Program-made: the position numbers and the translations under genes | Assembly (NCBI RefSeq): GCF_014075995.1 | Contig: NZ_CP055153.1 | Coordinates: 4,836,001-4,900,000 of the forward strand | Reading direction: 5' to 3' | Origin: Adhaeribacter radiodurans | GTDB taxonomy: Bacteria > Bacteroidota > Bacteroidia > Cytophagales > Hymenobacteraceae | DNA length: 64,000 bases | Notes under the pieces: model-generated | Databases searched by the model: none | The model's input: only the letters and a program-made list of their open reading frames with translations | Told to the model about the DNA's origin: nothing | In this document: positions 63,211-64,000 of the stretch, piece after piece | Layout of the letters: every line of letters starts with the position of its first letter | How positions within the stretch are numbered: position 1 is the first letter of the stretch

Positions 63211-64000
63211 CTATTGCTCTTGCAGGTATTTAAGATCTGGAGTAAGTAGCGTTTTAATTTTAGGATCGTTAATGTTTTCTTTCGTAGCCATGGTAACTCC
63301 TGTGTCAATCCGTTTTTCGAATTTTTCGCCTTTAATAAGAGCCACAATGGTTTTAACACCCAGGTACCCCATATTGAACGGATCCTGTAAAGCCAAGCCA
63401 TGAACTGTGCCTTGATCTAGGGCTGTTACTAAAGTTTCGTTCGAATCAAAACCTACTAATTTTACTTTTCCAGCTTTGCCGGCGGTTTGCAGTGCGCGCA
63501 ACATGCCTTGCGTAGCAGATTCATTAGGGCAGAAGATGCCATCTACGTTGGCAAAACGATTTAACAAATTCTGCGACGCCTGAAAAGCTTTTTCCATGGT
63601 GGCACCGGCGTATTGGTTAGTAGAAATTAATTTAGCGTTAGGCGCATATTCTTTCATACCTGCCAAAAAACCTTCTTCGCGGGCGTGGGTACTGGCAGAA
63701 CCTTCGCTATAGCGTAGTAAAATTATATTACCTTTTCCGTCGAGCAATTTAGCCATTTGCTGGGCGCACAATTTACCGCCCGCAAAATTATCGGTAGCCA
63801 CAAAACTGGCGTAATCTTTCGAAGCCAGATCCGAATCAAAAATAACAACCGGAATTTTACGGTTAATGGCCGCTTTAACCGGTGGCACTAAGCTTCGCTC
63901 GTCGAGAGGGGCTAATACAATACCGTTTACACCCCGGCTCACAAAATTCTGTACCACCTGAATCTGCATCTGCCGGTCATCTTCCTTATGCGGCCCTTGC
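63211..64000 (-). CDS. sugar ABC transporter substrate-binding protein (RbsB-like), partial
   Basis: At least 263 residues; the gene runs past the window end. The methionine at 63969 is internal, since the frame stays open upstream with GPHKEDDRQMQIQVVQNF, the typical periplasmic-binding-protein segment. Landmarks are NGIVLAPLDERSLVPPVKAAI, PVVIFDSDLASKDY, GGKLCAQQMAKLLDGKGNI and GIFCPNESATQGMLRALQ. The N-terminal signal is outside the window. It lies 141 bp upstream of the ATPase gene, first in the importer set. The ligand (ribose, xylose or arabinose-like) cannot be fixed. Confidence 0.88.
   Translation of the reverse strand, partial: QGPHKEDDRQMQIQVVQNFVSRGVNGIVLAPLDERSLVPPVKAAINRKIPVVIFDSDLASKDYASFVATDNFAGGKLCAQQMAKLLDGKGNIILLRYSEGSASTHAREEGFLAGMKEYAPNAKLISTNQYAGATMEKAFQASQNLLNRFANVDGIFCPNESATQGMLRALQTAGKAGKVKLVGFDSNETLVTALDQGTVHGLALQDPFNMGYLGVKTIVALIKGEKFEKRIDTGVTMATKENINDPKIKTLLTPDLKYLQEQ

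Noticed and set aside
63211-63969. Sugar-binding protein taken as complete from the methionine at 63969
   Set aside because: The frame stays open to the window edge with family-typical residues, so this is an internal methionine.
1-64000. CRISPR arrays, tRNA, rRNA, riboswitches, phage or intact insertion sequences
   Set aside because: None could be recognised by eye. A covariance-model scan (tRNAscan-SE, Infernal) was not possible and would be decisive for small RNAs.

Overview
The window looks like chromosomal DNA of a Bacteroidota bacterium, most likely order Cytophagales (Hymenobacteraceae-like: Adhaeribacter, Pontibacter, Rufibacter). The reasons are the fused lpxC-fabZ gene, a type IX secretion C-terminal domain, a one-protein hybrid two-component system, DUF2851 and DUF4197 proteins, AT-rich spacers with TAnnTTTG-type promoter candidates, and few Shine-Dalgarno sequences. 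No rRNA, tRNA, CRISPR array, phage or intact insertion sequence was seen. The genus is an inference from gene content, not from a search.

Layout. 1-5302: tail of an HD-type phosphohydrolase, a small lipoprotein (minus), then lpxD, lpxC-fabZ, lpxA and an overlapping ABC ATPase, i.e. the first steps of lipid A synthesis. 5524-9654: a giant secreted protein with two seven-repeat propellers, a beta-helix and a T9SS sorting domain. 10325-15475: erythromycin-esterase-like protein, DUF4197 lipoprotein, CinA, and a lipoyl acyltransferase (E2). 16166-26018: a tripartite ABC efflux system (adaptor, TolC, ATPase, DUF3471-like protein, two FtsX-type permeases), then a sigma-54 response regulator and its histidine kinase. 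A sigma-54 promoter and upstream palindromes before the adaptor tie the two parts together. 26158-32261: FAD oxidoreductase, small membrane protein, APC permease, methyltransferase, and a secreted protein of unknown function. 32809-36840: an orphan hybrid two-component sensor. 37048-43882: valS, a decayed LytTR remnant, an SDR, ferredoxin, acyl-CoA reductase, and two small conserved proteins. 44032-52484: nucleoside phosphorylase, TrhO, a NeuD-type acyltransferase, a polytopic membrane protein with DUF2851, pyrF, an inositol-phosphatase-like protein, and a VOC protein. 52780-57016: a repeat-rich exported protein, an acidic small protein, a lipoprotein, and a DEAD-box helicase. 57651-64000: a 2-keto-3-deoxy-sugar-acid dehydratase-like protein and a ketoglutarate-semialdehyde dehydrogenase-like protein, facing a ribose-type ABC importer on the other strand that runs off the window end.

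The most unusual signal is not a gene. A roughly 200-bp intergenic sequence occurs four times (about 15891, 22957, 40904 and, inverted, 44980). It has a near-invariant GC-rich core and a long stem that is kept by different bases in different copies. Chance ORFs run through the copies, so they are easily mis-annotated as small proteins. A second, 130-bp element with 21-bp inverted ends lies at 57298-57427. Several first-listed start codons are TTG/GTG positions; starts were moved where the sequence argues for it (16293, 40056, 51063, 39675, 9654, 794).
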